A DNA stretch of 9,982 nucleotides from Candidatus Bathyarchaeota archaeon. GTDB taxonomy: Archaea; Thermoproteota; Bathyarchaeia; EX4484-135. Of this stretch, positions 1 through 5,371 are shown piece by piece. The stretch's first letter is position 1. Every line of letters begins with the position of its first letter. The stretch covers positions 1 through 9,982 of the forward strand of contig DQYM01000203.1 of NCBI GenBank assembly GCA_011040545.1, written 5' to 3'. Both the position numbers and the translations under genes were made by a program. The notes beneath the pieces were generated by a model, which saw only the letters and a program-made list of their open reading frames with translations, made no database searches and was not told the origin of the DNA.

Positions 1-183
1 ACGCCCACTACGCCTCTTAACTGGATATATCTCTATTCTAACTGGTATGACCGAGAGCTCATGGCCACACTTAGGGCACCTGCCATCCTCAAACATGGCG
101 ATTATCTCATCTGGTGGCTTTAGATCCTCTTCCTCAACGTGGAGGACGTAGCCACATTTAGAGCATATCACCTTCTGCGGCAT
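1..183 (-). CDS. Small zinc-ribbon protein, 5' part (cut by window edge)
   Basis: The minus strand reads from ATG at 183 through 61 open codons to the window edge, so the 3' end is missing. The visible product has two Cys-x2-Cys knuckles: C7/C10 (ICSKCGY) and C36/C39 (CPKCGHEL), separated by an acidic stretch containing LKPPDEIIAMF. This is a typical two-knuckle zinc ribbon. Small conserved archaeal proteins of this build (CxxCGY...LKPPEEI...CPxCGREL) are common in Crenarchaeota and have no assigned function that I can name. A TATA-like CTTATA at 216-211 is centred about 30 bases before the ATG, consistent with a nearly leaderless transcript. It is the first protein gene downstream of the sRNA cluster on the same strand. 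Zinc binding is inferred; nucleic-acid binding would be a guess. Confidence 0.8.
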   Translation of the reverse strand, partial: MPQKVICSKCGYVLHVEEEDLKPPDEIIAMFEDGRCPKCGHELSVIPVRIEIYPVKRRSGR

Positions 184-210
184 GCCGTACTGGCATGGCC
201 TAGAGGGGCG

Positions 211-216
211 TATAAG
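211..216 (-). promoter_or_regulatory. TATA-like box of the zinc-ribbon gene
   Basis: CTTATA on the minus strand is centred about 30 bases upstream of the ATG at 183. A second AT-rich element, CATAAAG, at 224-218 abuts the 3' arm of the long stem of the neighbouring sRNA. The promoter and the sRNA 3' end therefore touch. Confidence 0.5.
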
Positions 217-223
217 CCTTTAT

Positions 224-321
224 GGCCATCGGGCCTCCCCGCCAACAGCTTCGGGAGACCGTCGTCTCATCATCCCTCAGGGCCGCCTGGGCTCCCACAC
301 CAGCCCTAAGGCCCGATGGCC
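224..321 (-). ncRNA. Box C/D-type sRNA 6, enclosed by a perfect 12-bp stem
   Basis: Seen: D' CTGA (280-277), 3-base spacer, C' ATGATGA (273-267), 12-base guide (266-255), then CCGA (254-251) as a variant box D. The guide core ACGACGGTCT is complementary over 10 bases to AGACCGUCGU of archaeal 23S rRNA (about E. coli 2587-2596, rRNA from memory). The D' guide at 292-281, ending CCCAGGCGGC, is complementary over 9-10 bases to GCCGCCUGGG of 16S rRNA (about 878-887). Two rRNA matches in the right places argue for a real methylation guide. Box C is poor (GTGTGGGA at 300-293 is the best candidate). Unusually, GGCCATCGGGCC (321-310) pairs perfectly with GGCCCGATGGCC (235-224), enclosing the element. 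A TATA-like TTTTA (350-346) is centred about 27 bases before 321, so the transcript may start exactly with this stem. Ends are inferred. Confidence 0.72.
224..321 (-). repeat. 12-bp perfect inverted repeat flanking sRNA 6
   Basis: The arms lie at 310-321 and 224-235 and are perfect reverse complements, GC-rich, with a 74-base loop that contains the whole D'/C'-guide-D element. It may act as a processing or circularisation stem for the sRNA. Confidence 0.85.
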
Positions 322-342
322 TAGGAGATCAGTAGGAGCAGG

Positions 343-350
343 GGCTAAAA
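343..350 (-). promoter_or_regulatory. TATA-like box of sRNA 6
   Basis: TTTTAGCC on the minus strand lies in GGTTTTAGCC. Its AT core is centred about 27 bases before 321, the first base of the 12-bp stem. The same spacing is seen for sRNAs 1, 2 and 3. Confidence 0.45.
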
Positions 351-357
351 CCTTTAC

Positions 358-420
358 GTGGGCTCAGGGGCTGCGGCCCTCGCTCACCGATCACCGCAAG
401 TCAAATTCCTCATCGCCCTC
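358..420 (-). ncRNA. Box C/D sRNA 5
   Basis: Seen on the minus strand: box C GCGATGA (416-410), 15-base guide, D' GTGA (394-391), 3-base spacer, C' GTGAGCGA (387-380, one base longer than consensus), 12-base guide (379-368), box D CTGA (367-364). The spacing 15 / 3 / 12 is the same as in sRNA 3. Sequence just before box C and just after box D can pair (GGGC with GCCC). No TATA-like box sits about 27 bases before box C, so it is probably made together with sRNA 4 just upstream. The D guide GGGCCGCAGCCC may pair imperfectly with the CUGCGGC-containing segment of archaeal 16S rRNA; this target is weak. The D' target was not identified. Confidence 0.6.
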
Positions 421-429
421 GGCTGCTAA

Positions 430-464
430 GTCAGGTGGATGGTTTCTCATCACGAGCGCCCACC
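430..464 (-). ncRNA. Box C/D sRNA 4 (3' end uncertain)
   Basis: Seen: consensus box C GTGATGA (453-447), a 12-base guide GAAACCATCCAC (446-435) and consensus CTGA (434-431). This is a textbook C-guide-D half. CTGA may be D' rather than D: the next C-type box, GCGATGA at 416-410, follows after 14 bases and is also box C of sRNA 5. The two may therefore be one dicistronic or composite RNA of about 107 bases. In support, GTGGGC (463-458) before box C pairs perfectly with GCCCAC (363-358) after the last box D. A TATA-like CTTTAAG (492-486) would place the 5' end near 464. The guide has an 8-base match to the conserved GUGGAUGG near the 5' end of 23S rRNA (from memory), too short to assign. Confidence 0.6.
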
Positions 465-485
465 AGGGGCTTTTAGCTACTAGCT

Positions 486-492
486 CTTAAAG
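486..492 (-). promoter_or_regulatory. TATA-like box upstream of sRNA 4/5
   Basis: CTTTAAG on the minus strand lies about 25 bases before the inferred 5' end near 464. A second AT-rich element, CTAAAAG (476-470), is too close to box C to be the main TATA box under the spacing of the other sRNAs. Confidence 0.4.
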
Positions 493-530
493 AGTTAGGG
501 TGTGATCTAGCCCCCTTAGGCTATGTTTTG

Positions 531-588
531 ATGTCAGATACGGCCGCACTCATCACTGCTCAGGGTCCAGGGGGAACCTCGTCATCCG
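531..588 (-). ncRNA. Box C/D sRNA 3 (all four boxes present)
   Basis: The best-formed member of the cluster. Minus strand: box C ATGACGA (585-579), 15-base guide (578-564), D' CTGA (563-560), 3-base spacer, C' GTGATGA (556-550), 12-base guide (549-538), box D CTGA (537-534). The D guide contains TGCGGCCGTA, complementary over 10 bases to UACGGCCGCA in the universally conserved helix 27 region of 16S rRNA (about E. coli 891-900, from memory). By the rule that the base paired five positions before box D is methylated, the target would be G894 (E. coli numbering). The D' guide target was not identified. A TATA-like CTTAAG (615-610) is centred 27 bases before box C. The terminal stem is short or absent. 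Exact ends are inferred. Confidence 0.85.
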
Positions 589-609
589 AGGTTGGGGGAG
601 AGGGGTGGC

Positions 610-615
610 CTTAAG
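610..615 (-). promoter_or_regulatory. TATA-like box of sRNA 3
   Basis: CTTAAG on the minus strand is centred 27 bases before the first base of box C of sRNA 3, the same distance as for sRNAs 1 and 2. Confidence 0.5.
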
Positions 616-621
616 AGCCTT

Positions 622-682
622 ACGGCTCGGCCCTATCCTGGTTCATCACCCCTCAGGGCTCGCCCATGGACCTCATGGCCAT
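622..682 (-). ncRNA. Box C/D sRNA 2
   Basis: Minus strand: degenerate box C GCCATGA (679-673), 16-base guide (672-657), D' CTGA (656-653), 3-base spacer, consensus C' GTGATGA (649-643), 12-base guide ACCAGGATAGGG (642-631), variant box D CCGA (630-627). ATGGC (682-678) and GCCGT (626-622) can form a five-pair terminal stem with one G-U. The D guide is complementary over about 10 bases to CCUAUCCUGG, part of the archaeal 23S domain V segment near E. coli 2515-2524, close to the peptidyl transferase centre (from memory). The CCGA box D is shared with sRNA 6. A strong TATA-like TTAAAAAA (710-703) is centred 27 bases before box C. The D' target was not identified. Box C is the weakest element. 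Confidence 0.75.
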
Positions 683-702
683 GTTAAGTTAGCAGGAGGT
701 CC

Positions 703-710
703 TTTTTTAA
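703..710 (-). promoter_or_regulatory. TATA-like box of sRNA 2
   Basis: TTAAAAAA on the minus strand, preceded by AAATC, is the strongest AT-rich element in the GC-rich gap. It is centred 27 bases before box C of sRNA 2. On the plus strand it reads as a T6 run. Confidence 0.55.
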
Positions 711-748
711 GATTTATCATGCTTTTCAGGGCTAGAACGGGCACCTCC

Positions 749-764
749 ACATGGCCTGCCATGT
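749..764. repeat. 16-bp near-palindrome
   Basis: ACATGGCCTGCCATGT is an inverted repeat with 7-base arms and a 2-base centre. It lies between sRNA 1 and the tentative C/D-like element. Its role is unknown; it could be a protein-binding site or a small hairpin. Confidence 0.5.
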
Positions 765-781
765 TATTAGGCACCTGCTGG

Positions 782-848
782 TGGGCTCAGGTAGGCCTAC
801 GCACGCTCATGGCCCTTGCTCGCCCAAGGGACGGATCCTCATCGCCCA
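782..848 (-). ncRNA. Box C/D sRNA 1
   Basis: Minus strand: box C GCGATGA (845-839), 15-base guide (838-824), variant D' GCGA (823-820), 6-base spacer, C' GCCATGA (813-807), 16-base guide (806-791), consensus box D CTGA (790-787). TGGGC just before box C's GATGA pairs with GCCCA just after box D. A TATA-like CATAA (874-870) is centred 27 bases before box C and only about 10 bases past the stop codon of the desulfurase gene. The D guide has about 9 bases of complementarity (TGCGTAGGC against GCCUACGCA) to a segment of archaeal 16S rRNA as I recall it; the part next to box D does not pair, so the target is uncertain. The internal boxes are weak. Confidence 0.6.
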
Positions 849-868
849 ACAGGCCGTGCTAGGGGCTC

Positions 869-876
869 CTTATGAG
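869..876 (-). promoter_or_regulatory. TATA-like box of sRNA 1
   Basis: CTCATAAG on the minus strand is centred about 27 bases before box C of sRNA 1 and directly follows the desulfurase stop codon, so the sRNA cluster has its own first promoter. Confidence 0.5.
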
Positions 877-884
877 CTAAGCGC

Positions 885-2192
885 TTAGGTGCTAGCTAAC
901 TTCCTTATGGCCCTTAGGGCTGCCTCAACTTCCTCTGGCGTGTTGTAGTAGTGGAAGCTAGCCCTAACCGTCCCACCGTAGCGCTCGTAGACGCCTAGGG
1001 CACGGCAGGCTGGTATGGCGCAGTGGTGGCCAGCTCGCATGAGTATTGGTGGCTTGAACTCGCTATCCAGGGCTAGGGCTACATCATGGCTATCCCAGCC
1101 CCTTATGTTAAACGATACTATGCCAGCTTTAATGCTCATGTCCTCTGTCTCACCGTAGACCTCAACGCCAGGTATGTCCATTAGGCCCTCTATGAACTGC
1201 TCCGTTAGGGATTTCTCACGCTCCTCTATACGCTTAAGGCCAATCTCATTAGCTACGTACTCAGCAGCCCTCCCAAGGCCGATTAGGCAGGCTATGCTTG
1301 GCGTCCCAGCCTCCCAGCGCTTGCAGAGGGCATCTCCCCTTAGCTTGTAATCGCTTGTAGTAACATCTGCTATGGTGCCACCACCTATCTCCATGGGCTC
1401 CATGCGCTCAAGGAACTCCCTACGCACGAATAGGCCACCTGAGCCCTGTGGCCCCAACGGCCCTTTATGGCCCGAGAAGGCGTAGGCATCACATCCTATG
1501 CGCCTTACATCTACCTCCATGTGCCCTGGCCCCTGCGAGCCATCTATGAGCACGAGGCAATCTGGGTTGGCCTCTTTAGCTATGCGGACGAACTCCTCTA
1601 CTGGGTGTATGGTGCCGGTTACGTTGCTGACGTGCTGTATGGCTAAGAGCTTGGTGTGCTCATCTACGGCCTCCTCCACAGCAGAGGGCTCAATCTGGCC
1701 TGTCTCACGGTTGAATGGGATCACACGTATCTTAGCCCCAACGTGCCTAGCTAGCCTGATCCAGGGCATTATGTTTGAGTGGTGCTCAAGCTCGCTGAAG
1801 GCAATTACGTCCCCTTTCTCCCACTTTATAATTGGCTCGTGCTCCCTAAAGGTGCCACCAGAGCGGTCTAAGAGTGGGTGCTCAAGGGCGTAGGCAAAAG
1901 CACAGATCCCCTCTGTTGTGTTCCGTGTGAATATAAGCTCATCTGGATCGCACCTCAGGAGCAGCTTAGCTACCTTGGCCCTAGCTAGGTCCCACCGCTC
2001 GTTTGCAAGGCTAGCTATGGAGTAGGCCCCTCGCTCAACATTAGCACAGTACTCGTAAAAGTACTCCAGCATAGCATCAACTACTGGCTTGGGCACTGGC
2101 GTAGTAGCACAGTTATCCAAGTAGATGTACTTGGCCGTTAGCGGTATATCAGCCCTTACTTGCTCAGGTGTGAGGGGCAAGCTACCACCCAC
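885..2192 (-). CDS. Cysteine desulfurase, SufS-type (class V aminotransferase)
   Basis: PLP enzyme expected to take sulfur from L-cysteine as a persulfide for Fe-S clusters or other thio-cofactors, in the cytoplasm. Seen in the 435-aa product: LDNCATTP (25-32), ELEHHSNIMPW (134-144), HVSNVTGT (187-194), LIDGSQ (215-220), SGHKGPLGPQGSGG with the PLP lysine at K243, and RAGHHCAIPA with C391 at the position of the SufS catalytic cysteine, then the family's RAS-YNT segment (410-418). About 15 extra residues (roughly 107-124) precede the HH motif compared with bacterial SufS, which is about 405 aa. The start is GTG at 2192; TTG at 2180 is an alternative that fits the TATA-like CATATTAA (2218-2211) better. 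No Suf scaffold gene adjoins it. Family call secure; the sulfur acceptor is unknown. Confidence 0.9.
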   Translation of the reverse strand: MGGSLPLTPEQVRADIPLTAKYIYLDNCATTPVPKPVVDAMLEYFYEYCANVERGAYSIASLANERWDLARAKVAKLLLRCDPDELIFTRNTTEGICAFAYALEHPLLDRSGGTFREHEPIIKWEKGDVIAFSELEHHSNIMPWIRLARHVGAKIRVIPFNRETGQIEPSAVEEAVDEHTKLLAIQHVSNVTGTIHPVEEFVRIAKEANPDCLVLIDGSQGPGHMEVDVRRIGCDAYAFSGHKGPLGPQGSGGLFVRREFLERMEPMEIGGGTIADVTTSDYKLRGDALCKRWEAGTPSIACLIGLGRAAEYVANEIGLKRIEEREKSLTEQFIEGLMDIPGVEVYGETEDMSIKAGIVSFNIRGWDSHDVALALDSEFKPPILMRAGHHCAIPACRALGVYERYGGTVRASFHYYNTPEEVEAALRAIRKLAST

Positions 2193-2282
2193 TTGCCCTA
2201 GCGACTAACCTTAATATGCCTCATGTGCCCCACGCCAGCCCTACTAGCTAAGCCTTTATGGCTGGGCTAGCTAGTTACGTTG
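2193..2282. promoter_or_regulatory. Divergent promoter region, desulfurase / aIF2-beta
   Basis: Minus strand: CATATTAA (2218-2211) serves the desulfurase. Plus strand: CTTTAT (2254-2259) is centred 27 bases before GTG at 2283 and serves aIF2-beta. Both transcripts would be leaderless or nearly so. The region is rich in CTAG (CTAGCTAG at 2268-2275). Confidence 0.6.
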
Positions 2283-2711
2283 GTGGAGGAATTGGCTAGT
2301 AGAGCGGAGTACGAAAAGCTACTTGAGCGTGCTTACGCCCAGATGCCAGAGGGGCCTGTTGAGAGGACGGAGAGGCTTGAAGTCCCAAGGCCTAGGGTGA
2401 GCATAGTTGGCTCCCGTACCATATTCCATAACTTCAAGGAGTTCTGTGATGCCGTGAACAGGAAGCCTGAGTTCTGCCTCCGCTTCTTCTCCCGTGAGCT
2501 AGCAACTGCTGGCTACTTTGACGGCGTAAGGGCTATATTCCAGGGCGTGTTTGAGGAGGACACAATACAGCGCTTAATCCAGATATTCCTACGTGATTAC
2601 GTCATATGCCCCGTGTGCAAGAGGCCCGATACGCATCTCGTGAAGGAGAAGCGCATTATGTTCCTAATATGTGATGCCTGTGGTGCGAAATCGCCAGTAA
2701 GGCCCCTCTAG
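2283..2711 (+). CDS. Translation initiation factor aIF2 subunit beta
   Basis: Beta subunit of the archaeal aIF2 heterotrimer, which brings initiator Met-tRNA to the small ribosomal subunit. The 142-aa product has the family architecture: an N-terminal helix (about 1-20, EYEKLLERAY) that binds the gamma subunit, a central alpha-beta domain (GSRTIFHNFKEFCDAVNRK to the RLIQIFLRDYV helix), and a C-terminal zinc ribbon with CPVC and CDAC 17 residues apart. Length is usual for the family (about 135-140). GTG at 2283 is chosen because a TATA-like CTTTAT is centred 27 bases upstream, making a leaderless message; the TTG immediately before, at 2280, is the alternative. The DUF424 gene follows after 16 bases and is probably co-transcribed. 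No unusual residues seen. Confidence 0.95.
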   Translation: MEELASRAEYEKLLERAYAQMPEGPVERTERLEVPRPRVSIVGSRTIFHNFKEFCDAVNRKPEFCLRFFSRELATAGYFDGVRAIFQGVFEEDTIQRLIQIFLRDYVICPVCKRPDTHLVKEKRIMFLICDACGAKSPVRPL

Positions 2712-2727
2712 CCAGGAGCGTGATTAC

Positions 2728-3063
2728 ATGGCCGATGAGCAGGAGGAGGACCAGGGCAGGGGGCTCGTCTACTTAAACATCTTGCGCTCTGGCCTCCACA
2801 CAGTTGTCTCCATCTGCGATGAAGAGCTCCTGGGCAGGACGCTTAAGGAGGGCAAGATAGTGTTCAAGGTGAGCGAGCCCTTCTACGGTGGCCAGCTAGT
2901 AGATGTTGATACAGCCCTTAGGATAGCATCTGAGTTCTCAATCGTGAACATGGTCGGTGAGCGTGTCGTGAGCAGGGCCATAGAGCTCGGCATAGTGCAT
3001 AGGGCAGCCGTCATACGCATAGAGGGCGTGCCCCACGCCATGATACTCAAGACATGGGTCTAG
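2728..3063 (+). CDS. DUF424 family protein
   Basis: A 111-aa archaeal protein. The signature is DEELLGRTLKEGKIVFKVSEPFYGG (about 27-51), then NMVGERVVSRAIELGIV (about 73-89) and a C-terminal IRIEGVPHAMI. These are the conserved parts of the DUF424 family as I know it. An acidic, probably disordered N-terminus (ADEQEEDQG) precedes the domain. Its biochemical function is not known to me. A GGAG at 2715-2718 lies 9 bases before ATG 2728, and the gap to aIF2-beta is 16 bases, so the two genes probably form an operon. In archaea this family is often encoded next to translation and ribosome-export genes, which suggests a role tied to translation; that is inference from context. Confidence 0.88.
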   Translation: MADEQEEDQGRGLVYLNILRSGLHTVVSICDEELLGRTLKEGKIVFKVSEPFYGGQLVDVDTALRIASEFSIVNMVGERVVSRAIELGIVHRAAVIRIEGVPHAMILKTWV

Positions 3064-3128
3064 GCGCTTCCGCTATTCCCTGCGATAATTGGCTACGTGG
3101 AGACGTTGTAGTAGCTATGGCCTTGTAT

Positions 3129-3152
3129 TGGCTGCCCTACACTGGGCAGCCA
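3129..3152 (+). other. Perfect 9-bp hairpin in the 165-base gap before purA
   Basis: TGGCTGCCC (3129-3137) and GGGCAGCCA (3144-3152) are perfect complements around a 6-base loop, TACACT. The gap 3064-3228 has no convincing protein gene. T-rich runs follow (CTTTT near 3170, T5 at 3188-3192, which is also the purA TATA-like box). It could end the aIF2-beta/DUF424 transcript, belong to a small RNA, or be a leader structure. No C/D boxes are visible here. Confidence 0.55.
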
Positions 3153-3187
3153 TTAACATCTCACTTGCTTTTGCACTTCCCTTCACG

Positions 3188-3195
3188 TTTTTAAG
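3188..3195 (+). promoter_or_regulatory. TATA-like box and Shine-Dalgarno region of purA
   Basis: TTTTTAAG is centred about 37 bases before GTG 3229. At the usual spacing transcription would begin near 3218, leaving a short leader containing the purine-rich GGAGGGGGAG (3213-3222), a Shine-Dalgarno-like site. This decides for GTG 3229, because the ATG at 3223 is followed directly by a stop. Confidence 0.55.
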
Positions 3196-3228
3196 CAATC
3201 CTAGTGGCCTAGGGAGGGGGAGATGTAA

Positions 3229-4251
3229 GTGCCCTGTACCGTGGTGGTCTGTGGGTTCTTTGGCGATACTGGCAAGGGGAAGGTGATCTCCTACCTTGCC
3301 CTAGCAGATGATGTTGAAGTAGCTGCTAGGGGTGGGGTTGGGCCTAATGCTGGCCACACGGTCGTGTACAAGGGCCAGAAGTACATAATGCGCATGCTGC
3401 CCTCTGCCTTCGTCAACGAGCGTTGTAGGCTGCTCATAGGCCCTGGCGTGCTGGTAGATCCCGATGTCCTGCTGAGGGAGGTAGAGCTCATCGGTGCGAG
3501 CGGTAGGGTTGGCGTGGACCCCCAGTGCGCCATAATAGAGCCTGAGCATAAGGAGAGGGATAGGAAGGGCCACTTAAAGGAGCGGATTGGGACTACTGGC
3601 TCTGGCTGTGGCCCCTGTAGTGCAGATAGGGCACTTAGAATTGCCCGCTTAGCTAGGGATGAGCCAAAGCTAAAGCCATTCCTAGCTGATGTGCCACTTG
3701 AGGTAAATAGGGCCATAGATGAGGGGAAGAACGTCATACTAGAGGGCACGCAGGGGACCTTCCTATCCCTCTGGCATGGCACGTATCCCTACGTAACATC
3801 AAAGGATGTGACAGCATCCGCTATCTGTGCAGATGTAGGCGTTGGCCCTACTAAGGTAGATGATGTCGTAGTGGTGTTCAAGGCCTACGTAACCCGTGTT
3901 GGAGCTGGACCGCTGCCAGGTGAGCTCAGCCAGGAGGAGGCAGAGCGTAGGGGCTGGGCTGAGGTAGCCTCGGTAACTGGCCGAAAGAGGAGGGCTGCAC
4001 CATTTAACTTTGAGCTAGCCAAGAGGGCAGTAATGCTAAATGGGGCCACACAGGTAGCCATAACCAAGGTTGATGTGCTATACCCAGAGTGCAAGGGGGC
4101 TAGGTCGTTTGAGGACCTACCCAGGGAGGCTAGGGAGTTCATAGGCCGTATTGAGAAGGAGCTTAAGGTCCCAGTTTCCCTAATAGGGACAGGGCCAGAT
4201 GTGAATGAGATAATAGATAGGAGGGGGGAGCTCGGCCTCAAGAGGGACTAG
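3229..4251 (+). CDS. purA: Adenylosuccinate synthetase (archaeal short form)
   Basis: Joins aspartate to IMP using GTP, giving adenylosuccinate, the first committed step to AMP. The 340-aa product matches the short archaeal form (about 340 aa, against about 430 in bacteria). Seen: P-loop-like GFFGDTGKGK with D13 at the catalytic aspartate position, GPNAGHTV with H43 at the catalytic histidine position, GTTGSGCGP (about 122-130), EGTQGT (about 171-176), HGTYPYVTSKD, the conserved FKAYVTRVGAGPLPGEL, SVTGRKRRA for substrate binding and ITKVDVL for guanine recognition. Odd: residue 14 is Thr where most PurA have Glu (GDEGKGK). The start is GTG at 3229 with a purine-rich site just upstream. The gene converges on pyrB with a 49-base gap. 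No other purine genes are in the window. Confidence 0.95.
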   Translation: MPCTVVVCGFFGDTGKGKVISYLALADDVEVAARGGVGPNAGHTVVYKGQKYIMRMLPSAFVNERCRLLIGPGVLVDPDVLLREVELIGASGRVGVDPQCAIIEPEHKERDRKGHLKERIGTTGSGCGPCSADRALRIARLARDEPKLKPFLADVPLEVNRAIDEGKNVILEGTQGTFLSLWHGTYPYVTSKDVTASAICADVGVGPTKVDDVVVVFKAYVTRVGAGPLPGELSQEEAERRGWAEVASVTGRKRRAAPFNFELAKRAVMLNGATQVAITKVDVLYPECKGARSFEDLPREAREFIGRIEKELKVPVSLIGTGPDVNEIIDRRGELGLKRD

Positions 4252-4300
4252 CTGCTAGCTAGGCTAGTGGGGTTGCTTCCCCTCGCCTGCTGCCTAGGGG

Positions 4301-5371
<1,071 letters not shown>

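Larger units (their letters stand above)
692..764 (-). ncRNA. Possible degenerate C/D-like element (tentative)
   Basis: Between sRNA 1 and sRNA 2 the minus strand carries ATGTGGA (752-746, possible box C), a 16-base gap, CTGA (729-726), a 5-base spacer and ATGATAA (720-714, possible C'). No proper box D follows; CTGC at 695-692 is the best candidate. Its 5' part, AACATGGC then a CATG-containing box, resembles the start of sRNA 2, which would fit a decayed duplicate. The final guide would overlap the TATA-like box of sRNA 2. No convincing promoter stands at the usual distance. It may be a relic or a chance arrangement. Confidence 0.25.

Noticed and set aside
394..409. Sense-like similarity of the sRNA 5 first guide (AATTTGACT) to conserved 16S rRNA AAUUUGACU
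   Set aside because: A guide must be antisense; nine bases of sense identity are probably chance and do not define a target.
182..490. Open frame of 102 codons on the plus strand
   Set aside because: Composition is low-complexity (Ser/Pro/Arg rich) with no motif, it runs antisense across C/D sRNAs 4-6, and it lacks a protein-like pattern. It is a GC-rich chance frame.
703..708. T6 run on the plus strand as a terminator
   Set aside because: No plus-strand gene precedes it; on the minus strand it is well placed as the TATA-like box of sRNA 2.
605..862. Open frame of 85 codons on the plus strand
   Set aside because: Antisense to sRNAs 1 and 2, with no recognisable domain and unlike the codon use of real genes in the window.
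184..884. SRP RNA, RNase P RNA, tRNA or H/ACA RNA in the long gap
   Set aside because: I searched by eye for the SRP helix 8 core, RNase P conserved regions, tRNA T-loop and CCA-type ends on both strands and found none; the C/D pattern explains most of the gap.
1498..1893. 131-codon frame opposite the desulfurase
   Set aside because: Lies wholly antisense to a gene with clear SufS motifs; a mirror of its codon bias.
3089..3286. 65-codon frame before purA
   Set aside because: Covers the hairpin and runs into purA out of frame; its apparent hydrophobic stretch comes from the hairpin and T-rich bases, with no family resemblance.
4252..4300. GGGG-TTGCTT-CCCC (4269-4282) as a terminator between purA and pyrB
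   Set aside because: Only four base pairs and no T run; too weak to call.
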